Of a DNA stretch of 64,000 bases, positions 17,100 to 26,103 are shown piece by piece. Origin of the DNA: Phycisphaerales bacterium UBA2421 (GTDB lineage Bacteria > Planctomycetota > Phycisphaerae > Tepidisphaerales > Tepidisphaeraceae). Every line of letters begins with the position of its first letter. The first letter of the stretch is position 1. A program made the position numbers and the translations under genes. Where the stretch lies: the NCBI GenBank assembly GCA_002343075.1, contig DDRH01000022.1, positions 181,527-245,526 of the forward strand, in the 5' to 3' direction. The notes below the pieces were generated by a model. The model searched no databases, was not told where the DNA came from, and was given only the letters and a program-made list of their open reading frames with translations.

Positions 17100-17450
17100 A
17101 TGCGCGATATGGTTGCTGAACCTGCTGTCCAGCCAGAACAACAGCGAGAACGAAGAGGCTCCACTGAGCGGCGGGTGAAGAAACTGCCGCCGTACAATGT
17201 CGTGCTCATTGACGACGACGATCACACTTATCCGTATGTGATTGAGATGATGGGCGCGTTGTTTGGCTATCCGGCTGAAAAGGGCTTTTTAATCGCCGAC
17301 GAGGTGACGCACACCGGTCGCGTGATTGTGCAGACAACACACCGCGAGCTTGCTGAGCTAAAGCGTGATCAGATAACGGCTTATGGCGCAGACTGGCGCG
17401 TCGCCTCGTGCCGCGGTGCCATGACCGCCGTCATTGAGCCCGCGGGGTAG
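17100..17450 (+). CDS. clpS: ATP-dependent Clp protease adaptor ClpS
   Basis: ClpS delivers N-degron substrates to ClpAP. The core reads PPYNVVLIDDDDHTYPYVI (the substrate-pocket strand with the DD/NDD-type loop), then GFLIADEVTHTGRVIVQTTHRELAELKRDQI, ending with a beta strand. The N-terminal extension of about 35 residues is charged and low-complexity, as expected. ATG 17100 is preferred over a TTG at 17079; ATG 17109 is also possible. The canonical NDxxxxM sequence is IDDDDHT here, a planctomycete-like variation. No clpA gene is in the window. Confidence 0.88.
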   Translation: MRDMVAEPAVQPEQQRERRGSTERRVKKLPPYNVVLIDDDDHTYPYVIEMMGALFGYPAEKGFLIADEVTHTGRVIVQTTHRELAELKRDQITAYGADWRVASCRGAMTAVIEPAG

Positions 17451-17614
17451 TCGGCAGCACGATTCTTCGCAAGATTTGTCATTTCCGATAATATCCATGT
17501 TGCGGCGGTCGATCCGCCTATACGCTCCGACCGACAACGGATTGCACCACTCCGGCGGGAAAGTCGTTCGACGGAATGGCCGAACTTTGACATAGCTGTC
17601 GTCTATTCTCTCGG

Positions 17615-17641
17615 CCGGCGCGCGTTGCGCCGGAAAATTTT
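17615..17641 (+). terminator. GC hairpin followed by A/T tract upstream of the exopolysaccharide operon
   Basis: CCGGCGC (17615-17621) and GCGCCGG (17627-17633) form a 7-bp perfect stem with a 5-base loop, followed by AAAATTTT. It lies 165 bases past the clpS stop and 100 bases before the Wzz gene, so it could insulate the operon or act as an attenuator in its leader. Confidence 0.4.
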
Positions 17642-17741
17642 AGACGATCAGGCCATGTCAGGAAGTACGCGCAAATGTTTGCGATACCTCTCCTTATGAC
17701 AGAATCCGTATTTTGCCGCCCGACAAGGGTGGGAGACTCGC

Positions 17742-19856
17742 GTGAGCAAGGGTGAGACATTTCTAATCCGCCGGACCAGCGGTGAAAAGCCGGCCGAACT
17801 CATTCGCGTCCCCGACGAACTTGTCGTCCTCGCCGGGCAGCAACGCCGCGCCGCGGAGGATGTCGCGATCCAGCCGACCGCGCGCGACTTTCTGTTTGTC
17901 CTGTTCCGTCATCTCCCGAAGTCGATCATCTTCTTTTGCACCGTTTTCGGGCTTGCCCTGCTAGTCGCTATGTTCATGCCCAATAGCTACCAAAGCTCGG
18001 CGGCGCTACTCGTGAGGCTGGGGGCGGAGAGTATGCTGCCCGATCCGAGCGTGCAGATCGGCAAGGCGGTCGTTGCACCAATTCAAAGCCGGCTGGCGGA
18101 GATCAATACCGAACTGCAGATCCTTCGATCGCGCGAGGTGGCAGAAGTTGTCATCGGCAAACTCGGCGCGGCGCGCATTCTCAACGCCGCACCCGCGTCG
18201 AGTGCTGCAATTGATCGAGACGCACCAGAGACGCGCGCCGCCATTCTGCAGATTGATCGTAAGCTGCAGGTGGAAGTCGAGCCGGACTCAAACGTGCTCA
18301 AGATCACATACGAAGCGAAGGACCCACTCGTGGCGCGCGATGTTGTTGCGGCCTACACTGACGCATTTAAGTCAGTCCGGGCAAAAGTTTACCGCAACGC
18401 GGCGACTGCGGCGTTCTTCGGGGGGCAGGAAGAGTCGGTCCGCAAGGCGATCGAGGGGCTGGAACGAGAAATCAAGACCTTAAAAGACGCCACCGGCGTA
18501 GCCGACCTGGAAGAACAGCGCCGAGTGCTGATCAGCCGCGCGGCGGGAATTCAGTCGGAGATTGACGCGCTGCGACGGCAGCTTGCAGCGATCAATGCCA
18601 TGCCCTCGCATCCCGGCCAGCAACGGTTGCAGACACTCCTCTTGCAGCAAAATGAGGCAAGCGACGCAATCCGGCGGCTGAACGATGTCACCGGCAAGCT
18701 ACAACAACTCGAACGCGAGCATGGCGTGAAGTCGGACACGTTCAAGCAATATGCAGCGATCGCACAGCAGGCCGAGGTCGAGCAGAACATGGCCGACGGC
18801 TCGCTTAGCAATATCAGCACTGTGCAAGCTGCCAGCACGCCGCTCAAGCCGAGCAAACCCAACCGGCTGCTCATCCTGGGCGTTGGCCTGTTCCTGGCGC
18901 TATCCGGCGGGCTGGGGTTGGCATTTGTGGCCGAAGCGATCGATCACAGCATCAAGCGGCCGGAAGATCTGGCAATGCTCGGTATTCGGAGAACGGTTTC
19001 AGTGCCACTGATTGCAGCCCTGCGAAAGGCGGCCCCTAAATCCGAACCCTTGCCAACGACCAAGGCTGCCGAGGTCGTCATGCAGACGCGAGAGGGCTTC
19101 TCCGCCGGGCCTTGGACTGCGCCCGGTGGTGGCAATGGTGTTGACTCGTTAAACGTGCTGGCGCAAGCGCCAGTTGTGAGTTGGTTTCACGACCTACGTC
19201 AAGGCGTCCGCCGGCTTGCGGAGCAAGTGCTCACGGGCACAGCGATCGACGGCTCGACCCCCCGCGTCATCGCGTTCATCGGTGGACGCCCTGGTGAGGG
19301 CGCGTCAACCATCGCCGCCGCCACGGCGGCCCTGCTTGCGGAGCGCGCCCAGCTTGATTCGCCCGCGGCCGATTCTCGCACTTTTGGCGAGGTGCTGCTG
19401 ATTGATGCCGACCTGCACGCCCCAACGCTGCACAGGCAACTTGGCGTTGAGCTTTCCCCCGGGTTAACCGACTGGCTGAGCGATCCAACCTCAATCCAGA
19501 CGCCACTTGAAGCAACGATCAAGGCGGCACCGGTGGACGGCCTGCATGTTATGCCAGCCGGTGCGCTGCGCGGCGGCGCTCTGACGCCGAATCGACTGAA
19601 GCGGCTGATCGATGTCGTCGCGCCGAACTACCAGTTTGTGGTCATCGATCTGCCCTCCGTCGATGAAGCCCCCGAAGCCGCCCGCCTCGCCGCGGTCTGC
19701 GACGGAAGCGTCTGGGTCGTGCAGGCAGAGGTTCTCCGCAAACAGGCCGCCATCGGCCTTCTGACCACGCTACAGGAAGCCGGCGTGCATGTCCTGGGCG
19801 CGGTGTTAAATCAGCGAACTTATCCCGTGCCCGAGTGGCTGTACGAGCGTGTTTAA
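17742..19856 (+). CDS. Wzz-type chain-length determinant fused to a BY-kinase-like ATPase
   Basis: An inner-membrane regulator of Wzy-dependent polysaccharide length and export, 704 residues from a GTG preceded by GGGAG. TM1 is at about 60-85 and TM2 at about 375-400, with a long coiled-coil periplasmic region between. The cytosolic C-terminal domain has a P-loop GGRPGEGAST (about 513-522), Walker A' LLIDADLHAP and Walker B VVIDLPS. Two features are unusual: the P-loop position normally held by Lys (GEGKST) is Ala, and the C-terminus has no Tyr cluster, only single Tyr residues near the end. The kinase activity may therefore be altered or lost. First gene of a six-gene run; the next gene starts 3 nt after its stop. 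Confidence 0.88.
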   Translation: MSKGETFLIRRTSGEKPAELIRVPDELVVLAGQQRRAAEDVAIQPTARDFLFVLFRHLPKSIIFFCTVFGLALLVAMFMPNSYQSSAALLVRLGAESMLPDPSVQIGKAVVAPIQSRLAEINTELQILRSREVAEVVIGKLGAARILNAAPASSAAIDRDAPETRAAILQIDRKLQVEVEPDSNVLKITYEAKDPLVARDVVAAYTDAFKSVRAKVYRNAATAAFFGGQEESVRKAIEGLEREIKTLKDATGVADLEEQRRVLISRAAGIQSEIDALRRQLAAINAMPSHPGQQRLQTLLLQQNEASDAIRRLNDVTGKLQQLEREHGVKSDTFKQYAAIAQQAEVEQNMADGSLSNISTVQAASTPLKPSKPNRLLILGVGLFLALSGGLGLAFVAEAIDHSIKRPEDLAMLGIRRTVSVPLIAALRKAAPKSEPLPTTKAAEVVMQTREGFSAGPWTAPGGGNGVDSLNVLAQAPVVSWFHDLRQGVRRLAEQVLTGTAIDGSTPRVIAFIGGRPGEGASTIAAATAALLAERAQLDSPAADSRTFGEVLLIDADLHAPTLHRQLGVELSPGLTDWLSDPTSIQTPLEATIKAAPVDGLHVMPAGALRGGALTPNRLKRLIDVVAPNYQFVVIDLPSVDEAPEAARLAAVCDGSVWVVQAEVLRKQAAIGLLTTLQEAGVHVLGAVLNQRTYPVPEWLYERV

Positions 19857-19859
19857 CTC

Positions 19860-21203
19860 ATGGCCACATCTTCACAAGCTGTACCCACCGACGAAGGCCG
19901 CCGGCCCCTGCGGGCCGTCATGCGCGTCTTTTTCACACTCGGCGATCAGGCCATTGTCAGTGCCACGAGTTTTCTATCGGGCATGATCGTCGCCAAGGCC
20001 ACGAGCAAAGAGCAGTTCGGGCTTTATGGGCTGGGATTTACGATTGTGTTGATCGCGACCGAGCTGCAATCGGCGCTCATCTCCACGCCCCAAACTGTCT
20101 TCGGTCCACGATACAGCGGCGATCGCAACAGCCAGTTTCAGGGCTCGATGCTCTTGAAGTTGCTGATGCTCGCCGCGTTCAATGTGACGATCCTCCTTAT
20201 CGGCGCGGCCCTGGCCCAGACCGCCGGGAAGCACGACATCGCGCGAATGCTCGCGGCCATCGCGGTTAGCGTGACATCGATGCACCTCGGGTTGTTCGTT
20301 CGCGTCACCTGTTTTGCACATCTCAACTCAATTGGCGCGTTTTTTGTCGATCTCGCCACCGCAACGCTTCAATTGGCAACCTTACTCACCCTCTGGCACT
20401 ACGGCGTACTCGAAGCCTGGACGGCGTGGCTTGCCATTCCGCTGGCGGCGTTTCCATCCGCGGTGGTGTTCCTGCTCTTCTGGCGGACGCACTTGCGCAT
20501 CACCCGTGCCGGCGCGAAAGAAGACTTTCACATCACCTGGCTGCAGACGCGATTCGTCCTTGTCAGTAGCCTGATGTGGATCCTCGGCATGCACATTTAC
20601 GCCTGGTTGATCGAGTTTTTCGCCGATCGTGAAGGCGTGGCGGAGTGGACCGCATGCCTCGCCATCGCCGCGGTGGGAAATCCGCTGATGTATGGCATGA
20701 TGAACATCCTCGGCCCGCAGATCGCACATCGTCATCAAAGCCTTCCTTCAGTGGCATTTCGCAGATACATGTGGCTCGCGTCGGCGGCGTTCTTCGTGGT
20801 GATGGCGGGGTTTGCCGTCACCGTCACGGTGCTGGCCGACTGGCTCATGCTGCACATTTACACCCCGGAGTATGTGGGTCACACCGCGATTGTCGCCATG
20901 ATGGCATTTGGCTTCGCGGCCCGAGTGCCGGGCTTCGTCGCTTCCAGAGGGCTTTTTGCGCTCAACCGGGCGGACCTCGAACTGTTGAACAACATCGCCC
21001 CGCTAGTCGTACTCGCGGGGCTGGGCATTTTCCTCACCTACCGATATCACGTTGCCGGCGCGGCGTTTTGCCTGCTGTTGGCACAAGTGATTGGTTCGAT
21101 CACCCGACTGATCTGTTTTGAGTCGTGCATGAAAGCGGAGTCGCAACTGCGAGAGTCAGCCCCGACTGCCCCGCTGGCCGTTACCGCGGGAGCACAATCG
21201 TGA
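19860..21203 (+). CDS. Wzx-like polysaccharide flippase (MATE/MOP superfamily)
   Basis: A 447-residue protein with about 12 predicted membrane helices. It would flip lipid-linked oligosaccharide units to the periplasm. The N-terminal half has GDQAIVSATSFLSGMIVAKA and a Gly/Phe-rich helix pair (EQFGLYGLGF) typical of Wzx/RfbX proteins. It lies between the Wzz/BY-kinase gene and the Wzy-like gene, which supports the role. Its stop overlaps the next start by 4 nt (GTGA). Specificity cannot be deduced. Confidence 0.85.
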   Translation: MATSSQAVPTDEGRRPLRAVMRVFFTLGDQAIVSATSFLSGMIVAKATSKEQFGLYGLGFTIVLIATELQSALISTPQTVFGPRYSGDRNSQFQGSMLLKLLMLAAFNVTILLIGAALAQTAGKHDIARMLAAIAVSVTSMHLGLFVRVTCFAHLNSIGAFFVDLATATLQLATLLTLWHYGVLEAWTAWLAIPLAAFPSAVVFLLFWRTHLRITRAGAKEDFHITWLQTRFVLVSSLMWILGMHIYAWLIEFFADREGVAEWTACLAIAAVGNPLMYGMMNILGPQIAHRHQSLPSVAFRRYMWLASAAFFVVMAGFAVTVTVLADWLMLHIYTPEYVGHTAIVAMMAFGFAARVPGFVASRGLFALNRADLELLNNIAPLVVLAGLGIFLTYRYHVAGAAFCLLLAQVIGSITRLICFESCMKAESQLRESAPTAPLAVTAGAQS

Positions 21204-22525
21204 GCGCGCTGACGGCTGGCAATCTGGTTATGCCTGCCTTCCGCCCGCGCGCGACGGCGACGCGCCGGCCGTGGTTTTACGCGCTGTTTCTCTGCATTGT
21301 GTTCTTCATGGCCAACCACAACTGGTACGCCGCCAGCGCCTGGGAAGAAACCAATAGTACTGATGTGAGCAATCTGGTCTCCCGCATGGCCGAAGGGCAA
21401 CTCTCTCGCCAGGTGGCATTCGTGGCCATGCTCGGAGTGGGGTTGGTGGGGATCGTCTTACCGTCACCCCGGCGGATGCGTGTGGACCTGCTGATTCTTT
21501 ACCCGCTTCTGCTGCTTTGCGCCTGGTGCCTGCTCAGTATCCTCTGGAGCCAGGCCCCGATGATGACCGCCAAGCGGTTTATCGTGTTTTTTGCGATGGC
21601 GGCAACTGTCCTGGCGATCGTGCGGCAGTTTTCCCTCAACTTCCTGGTGATTCTTTCGCTCTGCTACGGGGGGATGTCGCTCATGCTCGCCGTGCCCGCC
21701 GAGATCCTGAACGCAAACTTTTCGCAGGCCGGATATCGCTTCGCAGGCACAATGCATCCGAATCATACCGGTGTCTGCATGGTGCTGCTCATGCTCGCCG
21801 CGCTGGCCCTGGCCGACTGGCAAGACCGCCGCCGGCGCTGGTTTTTCGCGCTGGCGGGGGTGGCGTTTCTCGTCCTACTGCTTACCCAGTCGCGCACCGC
21901 CCTGCTCGCGGGCATGTTTGCGGCGATGGTGATGACCGTTCTCCGATGGCCGCTGCGCAGGCTTCTGCTGGTGGGACTGCCGATCCTATGGATCATCCTC
22001 GTCGGCGGTACGCTTTACTCGCTGGAGTTGATCCCCCCGATATGGCAGGACGCGATCAACATGAACCGGCAGGACGCCGATGCCACAACCCTCACCGGTC
22101 GCACCGATATCTGGAAATTCGCACTTGGCCATCTGACCAACGACGAAACGCGCCTGCTTATCGGCTTCGGCTACGACACATTCTGGACGCCCGAGATGGC
22201 GCGCGCCGTGAGCAAGTTCGTTCAATTCAAGATCAGCGAAGGACATAGCGCCTATATTGATGCGACCCTGGAAACCGGTTTGATCGGCGCAAGCCTCTAT
22301 GTTTTCTGCCTTTATGCCACGTTCTTCCGATGGTGCTGGTACGCCTGGAAGACTAAGGCCGCCGTTGCGGCATTTGCTGCGGCGATTCCGGCATTTGCGA
22401 TGGTCCACGGGTTTGCCGAGTCGGCCACGGTGGATGCGCACACATGGACGCTGTTGCTTTTTGCGTGCATTGCCTTCGCCGGCCTGGCAAAACCCAATCT
22501 CAACAAAGGAACATTGTCGGCATGA
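21200..22525 (+). CDS. O-antigen ligase/Wzy-type polysaccharide polymerase
   Basis: A 441-residue integral membrane protein with about 10-12 helices. It has the Wzy_C region in the middle (LLTQSRTALLAGMFAAM) and a large periplasmic loop after it, with GRTDIWKFAL and the conserved GHSAYID-type His motif (EGHSAYIDATLETGL). These are characteristic of the WaaL/Wzy family. The GTG at 21200 overlaps the flippase stop; an ATG at 21230 is the alternative. Given Wzz and Wzx upstream it is most likely the polymerase rather than a ligase. Confidence 0.87.
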   Translation: MSALTAGNLVMPAFRPRATATRRPWFYALFLCIVFFMANHNWYAASAWEETNSTDVSNLVSRMAEGQLSRQVAFVAMLGVGLVGIVLPSPRRMRVDLLILYPLLLLCAWCLLSILWSQAPMMTAKRFIVFFAMAATVLAIVRQFSLNFLVILSLCYGGMSLMLAVPAEILNANFSQAGYRFAGTMHPNHTGVCMVLLMLAALALADWQDRRRRWFFALAGVAFLVLLLTQSRTALLAGMFAAMVMTVLRWPLRRLLLVGLPILWIILVGGTLYSLELIPPIWQDAINMNRQDADATTLTGRTDIWKFALGHLTNDETRLLIGFGYDTFWTPEMARAVSKFVQFKISEGHSAYIDATLETGLIGASLYVFCLYATFFRWCWYAWKTKAAVAAFAAAIPAFAMVHGFAESATVDAHTWTLLLFACIAFAGLAKPNLNKGTLSA

Positions 22526-23688
22526 AGCCCTTGAAAGTGCTAGTGATCAGCGGAGACTTCCCGCCCGCGCTCAGCGGTGTGGGTGACTATTCTAATCGCC
22601 TCTGCGCCCATCTCGCCGCCGACGGGGCCGCGGTGACGCTGCTGACAACGGCAAGCGAGTCTCTGCCGGAAGATGCGGGCCGGCCCTATCGCGTCCTACG
22701 GCAAATGAAATCATGGGACATGAGCCAGCGGGCCGAGATGGTCTCGATTGCGCGCGACTTTGACATTGTAAGCCTCCAATACCCCTCCGCACTCTACGGC
22801 CGCGGGCTCGGGATCAACATGCTTCCGCTTTCGCTCATGCGGTTGGGCGTGCCCTGCGTCGTAACCATCCACGACTTTCGTGTGATGCGAAAGAGGTGGC
22901 GCGCCCGCACGATTCCCATGCTGTCCTTTGCGCGAGCGCTCATTCACGTCGACCAACTCGACGGCGAGCACCTCCGGCGGTGGTCGTTCCGCCATGCACC
23001 GATGCGGCACATTCCCATCGCCTCTAACGCCCCGGTGGTCGACTGCGACGCTTCAAAGCGCGCCGCCTGGCGTGAACACCTGGGGATTCAGCCAGATGAA
23101 CTGCTGGTCGCTTACTTTGGGATTCTCTATCCGCATAAAGGCGTGCCCGAGATGCTCGACGCCGTTGCCACCCTTCGCCGCGAGGGGCACCGCATTCGGG
23201 CGCTTTGCGTCGGCGACTTCGACCGCGAGGCCGATTACGTCGCCCCGATGACCGCCCGCCTGCAGGCCGATCATGTAACGTGGGTGCGCGGCGCGAGTCT
23301 GGAGCGCGTCAGCGAGTGTCTTCACGCCGCGGACATGGCGGCCCTGCCTTTTTACTCAGGCGCGGGCTTCAATCGATCCAGCCTGCTCTCGTGCCTTCAA
23401 CACGGCCTGCCTACCGTCACCACCGATGGCCCGAACACGCCTGCCAACTTGAAGGATGTGTTTGAGCTACTGCTTGTACCGCCTCAGAATTCGCCCGCAG
23501 TGACAGAGGCGTTGCGGAAACTTGCTACCGATGCATCGTTGCGGAGCCGGCTGCGCGAGAGCGCAATCGCGGCAACGGCAAATCTCAGCTGGCCGGCCGT
23601 TTCTCGCCGCCACATGGAGTACTTTTCGCAACTGGCTGCCCGGCCCGCGCAGAGGGAGGTGGTTCATGAGAATCCTCAACGTGCATAA
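22522..23688 (+). CDS. family 4-like glycosyltransferase
   Basis: A GT-B fold retaining-type glycosyltransferase, 388 residues. The N-terminus is LKVLVISGDFPPALSGVGDYSNRL, with the acceptor-side glycine-rich loop. The C-terminal half has VAYFGILYPHKGVPEMLDAV and a donor-side region near LPFYSGAGFNRSSL. The usual E-x7-E motif is not well kept. The ATG overlaps the polymerase stop (ATGA). It is cytosolic or membrane-peripheral and probably adds one sugar to the repeat unit. It overlaps the next gene by 23 nt. Confidence 0.85.
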   Translation: MKPLKVLVISGDFPPALSGVGDYSNRLCAHLAADGAAVTLLTTASESLPEDAGRPYRVLRQMKSWDMSQRAEMVSIARDFDIVSLQYPSALYGRGLGINMLPLSLMRLGVPCVVTIHDFRVMRKRWRARTIPMLSFARALIHVDQLDGEHLRRWSFRHAPMRHIPIASNAPVVDCDASKRAAWREHLGIQPDELLVAYFGILYPHKGVPEMLDAVATLRREGHRIRALCVGDFDREADYVAPMTARLQADHVTWVRGASLERVSECLHAADMAALPFYSGAGFNRSSLLSCLQHGLPTVTTDGPNTPANLKDVFELLLVPPQNSPAVTEALRKLATDASLRSRLRESAIAATANLSWPAVSRRHMEYFSQLAARPAQREVVHENPQRA

Positions 23689-24859
23689 CCGCCACATCGG
23701 CGCCGGCGGCACCGAAATGATGTTTGAAGCGATCACCCGGCTGCTGCGCTCCCGGGGGCAGGAAGTGATCTCCTTTGAAAAGGACAATCGCGACCTGCAA
23801 ACCGTGTGGCAGAAGGTGAATGCGTTCGGAAGCGCAGTCTATTCACCGTCGGCGAGGCGCGAGTTTGCCCGGCTGCTCGAAGCCGAGAAGCCGGATTTGG
23901 TCCACGCGCATAATCTCTACCCGCAGCTATCAGTGAGCGTGCTCGACGCGTGCCGCGAGGTGGGCATGCCAGTGGTGCTGCATGTACACGACTACAAGAT
24001 CACCTGCCCAACCGCGCAGCACATTCGCAACGGAAGGGTCTGCACCGAATGCACTGGCGGGAAAGAGCACTGGTGTGCAATTCACAACTGCCGCGGTAGC
24101 CTGCCAATGAGTGTTGCGTACGCGCTGCGCAATGCGTTTGCCCGGGCGAGCGGCAAGATTCACGATGCCGTCTCTCTCTACATCGGCTGCTCGTCGTTTG
24201 TGCGCGACTTGATCGTGAGCAACGGCTACCCCGCGGAACGGGCGATCGCCATTCCCAACTTTTTTGATCTCCCGCCGTTTTCGGGTCGCTCGTCGGACGG
24301 CGAGTATGTGGCGTATATTGGGCGAATCAGCCCGGAAAAGGGGCTGGATGTGCTGCTGGAAGCGGCGCAGCAGACCCGACTCCCGGTTCGCATCGCTGGC
24401 GACCCGACATTCATGCCCGGCATCGAGCAGCGGGCACCGGCAAACGTGACATTTGTAGGGAAGCTGAATCGCGCCGCGACCGACGCGTTTCTGGAACGGG
24501 CGAGAATGCTGGTCGTGCCAAGTGTCTGGTGGGAAGCATTTGGGCTGGTGGGTGTGGAAGCGATGAGCCGCGAGTTACCCGTCATCGCATCAAACATGGG
24601 CGGATTACCAGAAGTCGTGGATGATGGCATCACGGGACTTCTAACCCCTCCAAACGACGCAGCGGCGCTTGGGGCGGCGATGAGGCGCCTGTGGGACGAT
24701 CGTGCCCTCGCACGAAGGATGGGGTTGGCGGGACGCGAAAAGGCCGAGCGGCTCTACACCCCGAACGCATATTACCAGTCGCTTATGCGAGCATACGGGC
24801 GCGTGGCCGGCCATGCCACCCGCCCGATGCCGCGCGCAGAAGGCAGGGCCGTTGCATGA
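23666..24859 (+). CDS. GT4 glycosyltransferase
   Basis: A 397-residue enzyme starting MRILNVHNRHIGAGGTEMMF. The C-terminal domain has YIGRISPEKGLDVLLEA and the GT4 signature VPSVWWEAFGLVGVEAM. A Cys-rich insert in the N-terminal domain (CPTAQHIRNG, then CTECTGG and CAIHNC) occurs in a known GT4 subgroup and could bind metal. It is tightly packed in the operon, overlapping both neighbours. The substrate is unknown. Confidence 0.9.
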   Translation: MRILNVHNRHIGAGGTEMMFEAITRLLRSRGQEVISFEKDNRDLQTVWQKVNAFGSAVYSPSARREFARLLEAEKPDLVHAHNLYPQLSVSVLDACREVGMPVVLHVHDYKITCPTAQHIRNGRVCTECTGGKEHWCAIHNCRGSLPMSVAYALRNAFARASGKIHDAVSLYIGCSSFVRDLIVSNGYPAERAIAIPNFFDLPPFSGRSSDGEYVAYIGRISPEKGLDVLLEAAQQTRLPVRIAGDPTFMPGIEQRAPANVTFVGKLNRAATDAFLERARMLVVPSVWWEAFGLVGVEAMSRELPVIASNMGGLPEVVDDGITGLLTPPNDAAALGAAMRRLWDDRALARRMGLAGREKAERLYTPNAYYQSLMRAYGRVAGHATRPMPRAEGRAVA

Positions 24860-26073
24860 ACTCTCTCCCGAAGCAGACATCGACCATGAACCCGCGCAAC
24901 CCCACCCCCGCAACGCCGCAACGTATGAGGATCGCTGTCATCGGCAGTCGTGGGGTGCCGAGCAACTATAGCGGTATTGAACAGATACTTGAAAATCTCT
25001 TCTCGCACTTCGCGGCACAGGGTCACGACATCACCTGCTATTGTCGCCCGCAGATCGAGCGTCAACCCGGCGGAACGTTCCGGGGCATTCGACAGACATT
25101 CACTCCCTCGCCCGGCGGGAAAAATGGCGAAACTGTCTCGCATTCGCTTCTGAGCATGCTTCATGCAGTCACCCGCGGAGCACCGGGTGGGGGGAAGTTT
25201 GATCTGATCAGCATGCACGCGATCGCCCCAAACCTCGCCACGCCCATTGCGCACCTGGCGGGCATTCCCATCATCTCCCATGTACACGGCCTGGATTGGC
25301 AACGGGAAAAGTGGAAAGGCCTCGGCAGCCAGATCATTCATGCCGGCGAAAGGGCCATGGTGGAACACAGCAGCGCGGTGATCGTCGTCAATCGATCGCT
25401 GCAGGAGTACTATCGCTCGAACTACAACCTTGAGACTGCCTTGCTCCCCAACGGCATCCATATCACGCCCGACACACTGCCGATTCATGCACCAGTTTTG
25501 CAAGAGTTCGGCTTGCAGCCAAAGCGATTCATCGTCTGCATTGGCAGGCTGGTGCCCGAGAAACGGCTCCATGATACGATCGCCGCGTTTACGAAGCTCA
25601 AGAGTGACTACAAACTGGCTATCGTCGGCGAAGGAAAGACAACCGCCGACTATGTCGAGTCGCTGCGCGCTGCGGGCGAACCATCGCAGCGGGTGGTGTT
25701 TACGGGGCTTCAGCGTGGGGTGGCACTTGAAACGCTTTTTCGTGAAGCGGCGTTTTACGTCACCAGCAGCGAGCTGGAGGGCTTGCCATCGAGCCTGCTC
25801 GAGTGCATGGAACGAGGCACCTGCGCCATCGCCACCGATATCCCGCCGCACCATGAACTGCTTTCGCGCGTGCCGGGGTACGATTTGTTTTTCAATGTCG
25901 GCAATGTGGCTTTGCTCTCACGACACATGCAGTACCTGATCGATCACCCGCAACACGCACAGGATATAGGCAGTGCGGCCCGGGGGTTTGTGCGCGGCGA
26001 ATATGCATGGCCGGTGCTGGCGGCAAGAACCGAGCGGTTTTACCAGAAAGTGCTCGCACGGTTCGGCGCATAA
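24856..26073 (+). CDS. GT4 glycosyltransferase with DUF1972-like N-terminus (rhamnosyltransferase-like)
   Basis: The 405-residue product starts after a 24-residue leader with IAVIGSRGVPSNYSGIEQIL, which matches the DUF1972 motif GxRGIPaxYGGfE of rhamnosyl/galactosyl transferases. The C-terminal half has CIGRLVPEKRLHDTIAAF and SELEGLPSSLLECME, the donor-binding E-x7-E region. The ATG overlaps the previous stop (ATGA). It is the last gene of the plus-strand operon; the next gene converges on it 30 nt away. No Wza, WbaP or PssY-type gene is present, so export and priming functions must lie elsewhere. Confidence 0.88.
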   Translation: MNSLPKQTSTMNPRNPTPATPQRMRIAVIGSRGVPSNYSGIEQILENLFSHFAAQGHDITCYCRPQIERQPGGTFRGIRQTFTPSPGGKNGETVSHSLLSMLHAVTRGAPGGGKFDLISMHAIAPNLATPIAHLAGIPIISHVHGLDWQREKWKGLGSQIIHAGERAMVEHSSAVIVVNRSLQEYYRSNYNLETALLPNGIHITPDTLPIHAPVLQEFGLQPKRFIVCIGRLVPEKRLHDTIAAFTKLKSDYKLAIVGEGKTTADYVESLRAAGEPSQRVVFTGLQRGVALETLFREAAFYVTSSELEGLPSSLLECMERGTCAIATDIPPHHELLSRVPGYDLFFNVGNVALLSRHMQYLIDHPQHAQDIGSAARGFVRGEYAWPVLAARTERFYQKVLARFGA

Positions 26074-26103
26074 CCGCATAACCATCACAGGGCATAACCG
26101 CCG

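Noticed and set aside
26069..26101. short CATAACCGC-like repeats between the two polysaccharide operons
   Set aside because: Only two or three imperfect copies partly inside the coding end; too short to call a repeat element or terminator.
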